Of a DNA stretch of 64,000 bases, positions 41,616 to 49,678 are shown piece after piece. The position numbers and the translations under genes were made by a program. The first letter of the stretch is position 1. Every line of letters begins with the position of its first letter. The stretch is from Dongia sedimenti (GTDB taxonomy: Bacteria > Pseudomonadota > Alphaproteobacteria > Dongiales > Dongiaceae), in the NCBI GenBank assembly GCA_030715195.1, contig JAUYVI010000005.1:310001-374000 (forward strand). The letters run 5' to 3'. The notes below the pieces were generated by a model, which saw nothing but the letters and a program-made list of their open reading frames with translations, had not been told where the DNA came from and ran no database searches.

Positions 41616-43691
41616 TTAGGCAGCCTGAACCTTCGCCAGGAAGGTCTCGACCGCCTCCTTCAGGTTGGCCTGTTCCTTCAGCATGCCTTCGACCGAGCCC
41701 ACGAGCTCGGTTGCGGCGCCGCCGGTGCGCAGGCTGGATTCCGCCACGACCGCGATGGTCGAGGTCACCTCCTGCGTGCCGCGGGCGGCCTGCTGGACGC
41801 TGTTGGCGATCTCATGGGTCGCCGCGCCCTGCTCTTCGACCGCGGCCGAGATCGCGATTGTGTCCTCACTGATCTTGCCGATCGCGGTGGAGACGCCCCG
41901 GATCGCCGAGACGGCGGACTGCGAGGTCGATTGGATCTCACTCACCAGGCCGGCGATTTCCTGGGTCGCGGTCGCGGTCTGGTTGGCGAGGTTCTTGACC
42001 TCCTGCGCCACCACGGCGAAACCCCTGCCGGCTTCTCCGGCACGGGCGGCCTCGATGGTCGCATTGAGGGCGAGCAGGTTGGTTTGCGAAGCGACCTGTT
42101 CAATGAGGTTCACCACGTCGCCGATCCGCGAGGCCGCCGAGGCCAGCGCGTCGAAGATGCGGGTGGTCTGCTCGGCCTCGGAGACGGCATGCTTGGCGCC
42201 GTCCGAGCTTGCGGTCACCCGGCGGGTGATCTCGGAGATCGATGCCGAAAGCTCCTCGGTCGCCGCCGCCACGGTCTGCACGTTGACCGCCGCCTCATTG
42301 GCCGCCGCCGAGACGGTGGTGGCCTGGCTGCTCGATTCCGCGGCCACGGTCTGGAGGCCGTCGGCGGTCGATTTCAGCTGGTTGGTGGTGGTGGCGATCG
42401 CGGTCAGCGACCGCTTCACCAGCGCATCGAAGCTCTGGCAGAGCGCCTGCAGCGCGCGGCCGCGGTTGAGATCGGCCTCGCGGGCCTGCGCCGCCTCGCC
42501 TTCCAGCCGCTCGGCCTCGAGCGCGCCTGCGCGCAAGGATTCCAGTGCTACCGACAGCTTGCCGAGCTCGTCCGGATAACGGGCCGGCGGCACCGGCTGC
42601 TGGTAGTCGCGGGCCGAGAGCCGGGCGACCGCGCCCATCAGCACGTTGACCGGCTGGGTGAAGCGCTTCAGCACCGACCAGATCGCGACGAAGGAGAGCG
42701 CCAGGGCGATCAGGAAGGCGATGCCGGCGGCGATCACGGTCACCAGCGCCCCCTGCTTGCGGAGTTCGGCATGATCGATCGCTTCCGCCAGGGCCGTCTC
42801 GGCGATGGCGATGATCGAGGGGAACGGGCTGTTGCAGAGCGTGTTGAACTCGCCGACGGACATCGGCGCCTTGTCGGGATAGGGCAGGCCGCCGATCAGC
42901 GTATCCATCTTGCCGGCCACGTCGTCGGTGGTCGCATGGGCGGCCTTGATCGCCTCCGCGATCTTCGGCGCGATGCCGGGGCGGTTGACCAGCTCGTCGA
43001 CCAGCTTGAACGACGCCTGGTAGCCGCCCTTGTTCAGCTGCCATTTGCTCATCACGTCGGCGGCCGGCGCCTCGTTCTTGGCGATGCTGGTGCGCAAGGC
43101 GGAGCACTGGTTGCCGAACTGGTCGCGGATTGCCCAGGCGCCGCGGCGGATCTGCACCATCTCGGCGACTCCCGGATCCTGCATCCGCACGTCGTTGCCG
43201 AGCTGCACGGCGATCGCCGAGAGCCCGTTGGTGACGCCGTCGATCGCGCCGCGCCATTCCGGCGGCGTGGTCGCGGGGCGTTGGTCCTTCGGCAAGGCGA
43301 GCGCCTGGTCCGGCAGCGCTTCCTTGCTCTTCATCGCCTGGTAGCTGGACTCGAGGTCCGCGAGCAGCTTGTCGCGACCGGGGATGTCGAGATCGGCCAC
43401 CGAGGCCTTCGCGCCCTCATAGTCGCTCGCCACCTTGTTGCGGAGCTCCGTCATCTCCTGCTTGGAATCGCCGTCCTTCAGCAGCATGCCGGTGAACCGC
43501 GCCGCCTGGCTGCGCACCGTGAGGATGGCATTGAAGAGAACGCGATCGGTCTCGGTCGCACCCTCGATCCGGCTCGCCTCCCGGTAGTCCTGCCAGCCCT
43601 GGACGGCGATGATGCCCGTCGCGGCCAGCAGGCTGAGCAGGATGACGCCTTGAATGGTGATGAGAAGTTTGGAGATCGAAGTCCGAAACAT
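41616..43691 (-). CDS. Methyl-accepting chemotaxis protein
   Basis: A 691-residue chemoreceptor. TM1 (about 10-30) leads to a periplasmic, mainly helical sensor of nearly 300 residues, then TM2 (about 327-349), HAMP (350-405) and a cytoplasmic signalling coiled coil. The hairpin tip reads [32 protein letters not shown] in the family (positions about 545-575), which contacts CheA and CheW. The C-terminus lacks the NWETF-type tail for CheR/CheB. ATG 43691 has AGGG upstream; a longer reading lacks a ribosome site. The ligand may be a substrate of the neighbouring catabolic cluster, by position only. Confidence 0.93.
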   Translation of the reverse strand: MFRTSISKLLITIQGVILLSLLAATGIIAVQGWQDYREASRIEGATETDRVLFNAILTVRSQAARFTGMLLKDGDSKQEMTELRNKVASDYEGAKASVADLDIPGRDKLLADLESSYQAMKSKEALPDQALALPKDQRPATTPPEWRGAIDGVTNGLSAIAVQLGNDVRMQDPGVAEMVQIRRGAWAIRDQFGNQCSALRTSIAKNEAPAADVMSKWQLNKGGYQASFKLVDELVNRPGIAPKIAEAIKAAHATTDDVAGKMDTLIGGLPYPDKAPMSVGEFNTLCNSPFPSIIAIAETALAEAIDHAELRKQGALVTVIAAGIAFLIALALSFVAIWSVLKRFTQPVNVLMGAVARLSARDYQQPVPPARYPDELGKLSVALESLRAGALEAERLEGEAAQAREADLNRGRALQALCQSFDALVKRSLTAIATTTNQLKSTADGLQTVAAESSSQATTVSAAANEAAVNVQTVAAATEELSASISEITRRVTASSDGAKHAVSEAEQTTRIFDALASAASRIGDVVNLIEQVASQTNLLALNATIEAARAGEAGRGFAVVAQEVKNLANQTATATQEIAGLVSEIQSTSQSAVSAIRGVSTAIGKISEDTIAISAAVEEQGAATHEIANSVQQAARGTQEVTSTIAVVAESSLRTGGAATELVGSVEGMLKEQANLKEAVETFLAKVQAA

Positions 43692-43936
43692 ATGGCCCTG
43701 CACGGTGACTGATCGGCGGCGCTTGATTGCGCCGCGCAGGGCTGGACATTGCGATAGATCAATTAACAAACATTGAGCAAGTGATCCTATTTCCGCATAC
43801 CGGCCATACCCAGGCATTTGAAACAGAGGCACCACAAATGAGGAAACACCCGGAAGCCGAGGATTCCATGCGTCGTGGTTTTCAAGGCTCTAGTTTAACA
43901 CCGACGCGTCGTACATGAAGCGGCGGGATACGGGCA

Positions 43937-44710
43937 TTATCCCGGCGCACGGGGGTGAAAGAGGTTTCCGAGGTCCAAGCGCTGGCTGCCGGGCAGGGTT
44001 CCGGCTCCGATGGAACCCTGCGTGTGTTGCAGAGCGCTCTGCTTGATCGCCTCGTAGCACTCGCAGGTCGCCGATTCGAGCGCATGGCGATGGACGATCC
44101 GGATCGAGCCGCGGTTGTACTGGATCAGGCCAGCCTGCTGGAGCTTGCCGGCCGCCTTGCTGACTGAGCTCCGGCGCACGCCGAGCATGCCGGAGAGGAG
44201 TTCCTGGGTCAGCGGCAAGACCAGGCCGTCGAGGCGGTCGCTGGTTTGCAGCAGCCAGCGCGCCAGACGCTCGTGGATCGGATGGAGCGCGTTGCAGGCC
44301 GCGGTTATTTGCACTTGCGCCAGGAGCGCTTCGTGATAGTGCGCAATCAGCGTTCGCATGGCGGTACTCCGGCCCGCGATCTCGCGGAACGGCCCGGCCG
44401 CGATTTGCGAAACGGTCAGCGGTGTCTGCACGAGGACCCGCGCCGTGGTCGTATAAGGCGCGAACCCGGTCATGGCTCCAAAGATGCCCTCATTGCCGAT
44501 TGTCGCGGTTTCGACGCCACAGCCATCCGCCATGACCGGCACCACGGAGATCATCCCGGTGTGGGGAAAATAGGCGCGATCGACCGTGTCGCCCGGCTCA
44601 TAGAGAACGTGCCGATGCCTAAAGGCGACAGTCTTGATGTGTGGACGCAGCACCGAGAGGTCCGAGGCCGACATTGCCGAAAGCATGCTGTTTGGCGGCA
44701 GCACGGTCAT
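43937..44710 (-). CDS. Crp/Fnr family transcriptional regulator
   Basis: A 257-residue regulator with an N-terminal cNMP-type beta-roll (about 20-130) and a C-terminal winged helix (about 150-225; LTQELLSGMLGVRRSSVSKAAGKLQQAGLI is the recognition region, shown by its start LTQELLSGML). The cAMP phosphate-binding block FGEx...RxAT is not kept; the matching part reads GIFGAMTGFAPYTTTARV. No N-terminal Cys cluster for an FeS sensor is seen. The signal is therefore unknown. The start is uncertain: ATG 44710 is preferred, ATG 44758 and 44794 are possible. Confidence 0.82.
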   Translation of the reverse strand: MTVLPPNSMLSAMSASDLSVLRPHIKTVAFRHRHVLYEPGDTVDRAYFPHTGMISVVPVMADGCGVETATIGNEGIFGAMTGFAPYTTTARVLVQTPLTVSQIAAGPFREIAGRSTAMRTLIAHYHEALLAQVQITAACNALHPIHERLARWLLQTSDRLDGLVLPLTQELLSGMLGVRRSSVSKAAGKLQQAGLIQYNRGSIRIVHRHALESATCECYEAIKQSALQHTQGSIGAGTLPGSQRLDLGNLFHPRAPG

Positions 44711-45040
44711 GGCGCCGTCATTGAGGTTCCCTGACCCGATCGGGCGGGCACGAACCATTTCCACGAGCGCACAAGAGGCGCCTTCCAGACACATCTATAT
44801 AAATGCTTGATTCCAGCATAGATTTAACCACCTTCGATAGCAGCGGGCCGACTTTTGTTAATTATATCTGCTGGCGGACGGGGCAGGAAACCGCGCCTGT
44901 GCCCGAGGTTCCCAAGATTCTTTTAATAATTGTCGAAGCTATGTCGACTACCGGGCAGACGCCTCCATCGAAGGCGCCCAGCTTCCTGCATTCGCTGGTT
45001 TACGCCCGGTGACGGAGACGACAACAACGGAGGTGCATCC
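44711..45040. other. AT-rich intergenic region between crp and a small gene
   Basis: About 330 bp between the preferred divergent starts. The part 44790-44880 is clearly AT-richer than its surroundings (TCTATATAAATG, GTTAATTATATCTG) and probably holds both promoters. Longer Crp starts would use 44711-44794. I see no further gene, repeat or terminator. Confidence 0.4.
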
Positions 45041-45409
45041 ATGAACGCGCTATCCACGACCGTCGTGGTCGACGGGCCAAGCTGCGAAGGTGCGGAGCTT
45101 GGGATGTATTGCTTCGAGGTGTTCGTCAACGGCGTTCGCGGCCAGCTGCATATCCAGGAAGAGCTCGCGTTCGACTTTCGGGGCACCGCGACGCTGAGCG
45201 CGGCGACGTGTCTCGATATCTTGCGATTGCACCGGGTCGAGCTTGCCGAGGCTCTGGCGCGGAAGCTGAAAGGTGGAGGCGACTCCGAGAGCGGGCATTA
45301 CTTGCTCGCTTGGCAGGACTTGGTGCCGGGGAGCTTGGCGTCCAGGCTTGCGCATTTCCCCACCACGCGGGCATCGGGCAAACGCTCGCGTGAAGGCGAC
45401 CACGCATAG
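45041..45409 (+). CDS. Small protein of unknown function
   Basis: A 122-residue soluble protein started at ATG 45041, with GGAGG 8 nt upstream. YCFEVFVNGVRGQLHIQEEL and AATCLDILRLHRVELAEALARKL give a beta-then-helix layout somewhat like DUF1488 proteins, but this is a weak impression. The C-terminus is basic (RASGKRSREGD). It is divergent from the Crp-type regulator and may be its target. It converges with the aldehyde dehydrogenase gene, sharing the terminator between them. Confidence 0.65.
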   Translation: MNALSTTVVVDGPSCEGAELGMYCFEVFVNGVRGQLHIQEELAFDFRGTATLSAATCLDILRLHRVELAEALARKLKGGGDSESGHYLLAWQDLVPGSLASRLAHFPTTRASGKRSREGDHA

Positions 45410-45410
45410 A

Positions 45411-45441
45411 AAAACGGGCGGAATCCCCACGATCCCGCCCG
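45411..45441 (-). terminator. Intrinsic terminator of the aldehyde dehydrogenase gene
   Basis: On the minus strand CGGGCGG (45441-45435) pairs with CCGCCCG (45421-45415) and a T-run follows (AAAA plus A on the plus strand, 45410-45414). The hairpin can also stop the convergent small gene. Confidence 0.75.
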
Positions 45442-45463
45442 CTCCCCTCATGCCGTTCGGCGG

Positions 45464-46978
45464 TCAGCCGAGATGCATCCAGACCGACTTGGTCTGCGTC
45501 ACCGTGGTCAGGGTCTCCAGGCATTTGTCGCGACCCATGCCGGACTGCTTGAAGCCGCCCCAGATCGAGGTCATGTCGCCGTGGTCGAAGCAGTTGACCC
45601 AGACGATGCCGGCCTCGATGTCGCGGGCCGCCTTGTGCGCGTTCGAGACGTCCGAGGTCCAGATCGAGGCGGCCAGGCCGTAGATCGAGTCATTGGCGAT
45701 GGCGATCGCATCCTCGAGCTTCTTGTAGGGGATGACGCCGGTCACCGGGCCGAAGATCTCTTCCTTGGCGATCCGCATCTCGTTCTTTACGCCGGTGAAC
45801 AGCGTCGGCGAGACATAGCAGCCGGCGTCGAAGCCCTTCGGCCTGCCGCCGCCGAGCGCCAGCTTGGCGCCTTCCTTCTTGCCGATGTCGATATAGGAGA
45901 GCACGCGCTTCTGCTGCTCCTTGGTGACCAGCGGCCCCATCGTGGTCGCGGGGTCGAGCGGGTCGCCCGGATTGAAGCTGGCCTTGGCCTTCTTCAGGAA
46001 CAGATCGACGAACTCGTCGTGGATCTTCTGGTCGACGATGAGGCGCGAGCCGGCGTTGCAGACCTCACCCTGGTTGCCGTAAATGCCGTTGACCGCATAT
46101 TGCACGGCGGTGTCGAGATCGGGCACATCGCCGGTGACGATCTGCGGGGTCTTGCCCCCGCATTCGGTGGTGACCCGCTTCATATTGGACTGGCCGGCAT
46201 AGACCATCATCAGCTTGCCGACCTCGGTCGAGCCGGTGAAGCCGATCTTGTCCACGTCCATGTGCAGGGCCAGCGCCTTGCCGGCCTCTTCGCCGAGACC
46301 CTGGATCACGTTGAACACGCCGGCCGGGCCGCCCGCTTCCATGAACAGCTTCGCCATCAGCGCGCCGGAGAGCGGCGACTGCTCGGCCGGCTTCAGGATC
46401 ACGGAATTGCCGGCGGCCAGCGCCGGGGCGACCTTCCAGGACGCCATCATCAGCGGATAGTTCCAGGGGACGATGCAGCCGACCACGCCCAAGGGCTGGC
46501 GCAGGATGTAGTGGAACTCGCTCGAAGCGGTCGCCGTGACCTGACCCTCGATCTTGTCGACGGTCTCGCCGAAGTAGTTGAAGGTCATCACCGCGCCGGG
46601 AATGTCGATGTTCAGCATCTCGCTGATCGGCTTGCCCATGTCGGTGGTGTCGAGCAGCGCGAATTGCAGCGCGTTCTCCTCGATCAGCTTGGCGAACTTG
46701 TAGATCACCGTCATCCGGTCGCGCGGCGCCATCTTCGACCAGACGCCGGACTTGAAGGCCTTGCGCGCAGCCTTGACCGCCGCATCGACGTCGGCGGCGT
46801 CCGAGCGCGCGACGCTGGCGATCACTTCGCCGGTCGCCGGATTGATGGTCTCGAACTTCCTTCCCTTCTTCGCATCGACGAACTTGCCGTCGATGAAGTT
46901 GCGGGTCTCCGGCTTCAGCTTGCCGGCGAACTTGTGGAAGGCCTTCTTGTCGAGACCACGCGCTTGTTCCAGGTTCAT
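45464..46978 (-). CDS. NAD(P)-dependent aldehyde dehydrogenase
   Basis: A 504-residue cytoplasmic ALDH superfamily enzyme that oxidises an aldehyde to the acid. IVPWNYPLMMASWKVAPALAAGN is the cofactor entry, GFTGSTEVG binds NAD, the general base Glu is in TTECGGKTP (families usually read LELGGKSP), and the nucleophile Cys is in NQGEVCNAGSR. It is closest in pattern to gamma-aminobutyraldehyde / betaine aldehyde types (PuuC, BetB), so an amine-derived aldehyde is likely. GGAGAGGAGAGGG precedes the start. It is a single-gene unit with its own terminator. Confidence 0.92.
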   Translation of the reverse strand: MNLEQARGLDKKAFHKFAGKLKPETRNFIDGKFVDAKKGRKFETINPATGEVIASVARSDAADVDAAVKAARKAFKSGVWSKMAPRDRMTVIYKFAKLIEENALQFALLDTTDMGKPISEMLNIDIPGAVMTFNYFGETVDKIEGQVTATASSEFHYILRQPLGVVGCIVPWNYPLMMASWKVAPALAAGNSVILKPAEQSPLSGALMAKLFMEAGGPAGVFNVIQGLGEEAGKALALHMDVDKIGFTGSTEVGKLMMVYAGQSNMKRVTTECGGKTPQIVTGDVPDLDTAVQYAVNGIYGNQGEVCNAGSRLIVDQKIHDEFVDLFLKKAKASFNPGDPLDPATTMGPLVTKEQQKRVLSYIDIGKKEGAKLALGGGRPKGFDAGCYVSPTLFTGVKNEMRIAKEEIFGPVTGVIPYKKLEDAIAIANDSIYGLAASIWTSDVSNAHKAARDIEAGIVWVNCFDHGDMTSIWGGFKQSGMGRDKCLETLTTVTQTKSVWMHLG

Positions 46979-47128
46979 GATGTCCCTCTCCTCTCCATGA
47001 ATGCGTCCCCGTTATTCCCAGCCGTACATATTGAAAGACGGCAGTGGAGATCGCGAAATCGGCAGGTGAAGAGCTTATAGCACCGCGGATTTGGCCGGGC
47101 CAGGGGGCCTAAGGCACTGGGGACACGG

Positions 47129-49666
47129 CTATTTTGCCGCAGCCGTGCCCGTGCCGAGACGCTGGTTGGCGACGCTCTCGATCTGTGCCTTCAAGGCGGG
47201 ATCGCCGGCCAGCAAGGTGCGGAAATCCGTGGCGCCGAGCTCCAGCAGCTGGCAGAAGCCGAGCGAGATCACGTCGGTCACGCGCGGCCGGCCGGTGATC
47301 AGCGCGAGCTCGCCGAAGAAGTCGCCGGAACCGAGCTCGATATCGCCGCTGGGGACGGTGAGGCGCACGGCGCCGGAGGCGATGAAGAACATCGATTCGC
47401 CGCGTTCGCCCTTCCGCACGATCAGCTCCTCCGGCAGCGTGAGGCGCGGCCGCAGCTGGCGCACGATGCGGGCCAGCGCGTCCTCGGAAAGATTGGCGAA
47501 CAGCGGAACGCGGGCGACCAGCTCTCGTGCGCTCATCCTGGTGTCGAGGCGGGGGCGGCGGTCGATGTCGGGATAGCGGTCGACCGCCTGCTCAGTCAGT
47601 GCCTGGGCCACCTCGCCGCTGATGACACCCTGGCTCAGCAACGCCTGATAGCCACGGTCCTCCCAGACCCGCGCGACGCGCTCGAGGTGCTGGCGCTGCA
47701 ACGCTTCGGCATAGGTCGGGTATTGCAGCCGGAGCGCCAGCAGCGCGTCTTCGACCGCCTTGGTGCGGTCGGCGTTGAGCTCGATCAGCCTGGCGGTGGT
47801 CTCTTCTCCGAGCAGGGCGCCCAGCCGGTCGCGCGCGAAGGGACCCATCTCGGCCAGCAGGCGGCGCTGGTTGACCAGCAGCTCGAATCGCTCGGCCAGC
47901 GCATTGGCGAGCACGCGGTCGAAGCCGAAGCGGTTTTGCAGGACCAGCGCCAGCCGGAACTGCGGCCCGTAGCGCAGGTTGCGCTTCCAGGTCTTGGCGA
48001 AGGCCTTGTCCGCTTCCCAGCGCTTGCGTTCGGTGTCCGGATGACCCTGCGGGCGCACCGCGTCGCGCAGCTTCTGCGCATGCGCCAGCATCTGCTCGGC
48101 AATCCGCCGATCGACCACCCGGGCATGCAGGAAATCGAGACAGCGCGCACTCTCCCGCGCGGTCATGACGGTCAGCCCGACCCGCATGGTCTGCCGCTTG
48201 CCCAGCACGCCCTCGGCGGCGCCGAACGGCGCGCAGACCGAGCGTTCGACGGCGAGGCGCGCATCGAGATCCGCGAGCACAGAATCGGTCACGTTGCGGT
48301 CGAACCGGCCGCCCTCCGCCGCTTCCGCCACATGGTCGCGCACCTCGGCCAGGGTCATCACCGCCGCGCGGTCGCGCACGCCGGCGCCGACCGCCGAAAG
48401 GCGATTGAGCTGGAACAGGCGGATGAAGGGGCGCAGCGTCGTGCCGTTGATGAACAGCGTCATCAGCACGAAACCGGTGACGGATGCCGCGACGAAGTCG
48501 CGGATCGCGCCCGGCAGGGCGTGGTTCTCGGTGACCGCCAGCGCCAAAGCCAGCGAGATCGCGCCGCGCAAACCACCCCACAGCATGGCGCCTTTGAACC
48601 TTGCATCGATCCGCTGCGAAAGCCCGAGCCGCTCGAACACGGGCAGCAGGCCGAACACCGTCCCCGCCCGCGCCAGCAGCGTGGCGAGATAGAGCAGGAT
48701 GACCAGGCCGATCGCGCTCCAGCTCATATTGCCGACGAAGCGCGGCACGAACATCGCGGCCAGCAAGAAGATCAGCGAGTTCGCCCAGAAGCCGATCTGG
48801 CCCCAGGCGCCTTCCAGCTGCTCCGCGGTTTCCTGGGTCAGGCGGGTGCGCCGTGCGGCGCCGATCACCAGGCCAGCGGCGACGCAGGCCACGACGCCGG
48901 AGAGGTGCAGGTAATGCTCGGAGACGAAATAGGAGAGGTAGGCGAGCGAGATCGAGAGCGTGATCTCCGCCCGCGGCCAGCCGGAGAGGATGCGGAACAG
49001 GCTGGTGGTCGCAATGCCCATGCCGAAACCGACCACCGCGCCGCCGACCGCGCTGACCAGGAACGAAACCACCGCGCCCGCCGGGCCGACCGTTCCGGGA
49101 TGCAGGATGGCGGCGATCAGCAGGGTGAAGATCGAGATCGCGGCCGCGTCGTTCAGCAGCGATTCGCCCTCGACCAGGGTCAGCAGGCGCCGTGGCGCGC
49201 CGACCTCCTTGAAGATCCCGATGACTGCGGCGGGATCGGTGGTGGCGACGATCGAGCCCAGGAGCAGGCAGGCGAGCAGCCCATAGTCGGAGGCGCCGGC
49301 CAGGGTGAAGCCGACCACCAGGGTGCAGATCACCACGGCGACCACCGCCATGGTCAGGATCGGCGCCAGGTCTTCGATCAGGCTCCGCAGATCGACCCCG
49401 AGCGCCGCCTCGAACAGCAAGGCCGGCAGGAAGATGATGATGATCGCCTCGGCCGAGATCTCGAACTGCTGCAGCGCGGTCAGCAGATCGGTGGCAAGCG
49501 CGGAGTTGGCCTCTACCGGCACCTGGGTCAGCAGCCCCAGCGCGACGCCGGCCAGCGCCAGCAGCACCGAATAGGGCAGCTTCAGCCGGGCCGCGAGCGG
49601 CGGCAGCAGGCTGACCAGCCCGAGCAGGGTCACCAGGCCGAAGACGATGAGGGCGGCTGAGGACAT
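47129..49666 (-). CDS. CPA1 Na+/H+ antiporter with C-terminal cyclic-nucleotide-binding domain
   Basis: An 845-residue protein. The first 420 residues form about twelve to thirteen TMs of the CPA1 exchanger fold, with TTDPAAVIG (142-150), EGESLLNDAAA (166-176, the ND ion site) and WGGLRGAISLALAL. A cytoplasmic helical domain of about 280 residues follows. The last 140 residues are a cNMP-binding beta-roll whose phosphate cassette FGELALITGRPRVTDV keeps the Glu and Arg needed for cAMP. This is the layout of plant SOS1-type exchangers. It starts 12 bp after the cyclase stop. Na+ versus K+ cannot be decided. Confidence 0.9.
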   Translation of the reverse strand: MSSAALIVFGLVTLLGLVSLLPPLAARLKLPYSVLLALAGVALGLLTQVPVEANSALATDLLTALQQFEISAEAIIIIFLPALLFEAALGVDLRSLIEDLAPILTMAVVAVVICTLVVGFTLAGASDYGLLACLLLGSIVATTDPAAVIGIFKEVGAPRRLLTLVEGESLLNDAAAISIFTLLIAAILHPGTVGPAGAVVSFLVSAVGGAVVGFGMGIATTSLFRILSGWPRAEITLSISLAYLSYFVSEHYLHLSGVVACVAAGLVIGAARRTRLTQETAEQLEGAWGQIGFWANSLIFLLAAMFVPRFVGNMSWSAIGLVILLYLATLLARAGTVFGLLPVFERLGLSQRIDARFKGAMLWGGLRGAISLALALAVTENHALPGAIRDFVAASVTGFVLMTLFINGTTLRPFIRLFQLNRLSAVGAGVRDRAAVMTLAEVRDHVAEAAEGGRFDRNVTDSVLADLDARLAVERSVCAPFGAAEGVLGKRQTMRVGLTVMTARESARCLDFLHARVVDRRIAEQMLAHAQKLRDAVRPQGHPDTERKRWEADKAFAKTWKRNLRYGPQFRLALVLQNRFGFDRVLANALAERFELLVNQRRLLAEMGPFARDRLGALLGEETTARLIELNADRTKAVEDALLALRLQYPTYAEALQRQHLERVARVWEDRGYQALLSQGVISGEVAQALTEQAVDRYPDIDRRPRLDTRMSARELVARVPLFANLSEDALARIVRQLRPRLTLPEELIVRKGERGESMFFIASGAVRLTVPSGDIELGSGDFFGELALITGRPRVTDVISLGFCQLLELGATDFRTLLAGDPALKAQIESVANQRLGTGTAAAK

Positions 49667-49678
49667 GCGCTGCTGGTC

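Noticed and set aside
42295-43257. Long frames on both strands inside the chemoreceptor gene.
   Set aside because: They have shadow-like composition (Arg/Asp/Gly repeats); the chemoreceptor frame has TMs, HAMP and the signalling tip.
44930-45409. A longer 159-residue form of the small gene.
   Set aside because: It starts in the AT-rich gap without a ribosome site; ATG 45041 has GGAGG at good spacing.
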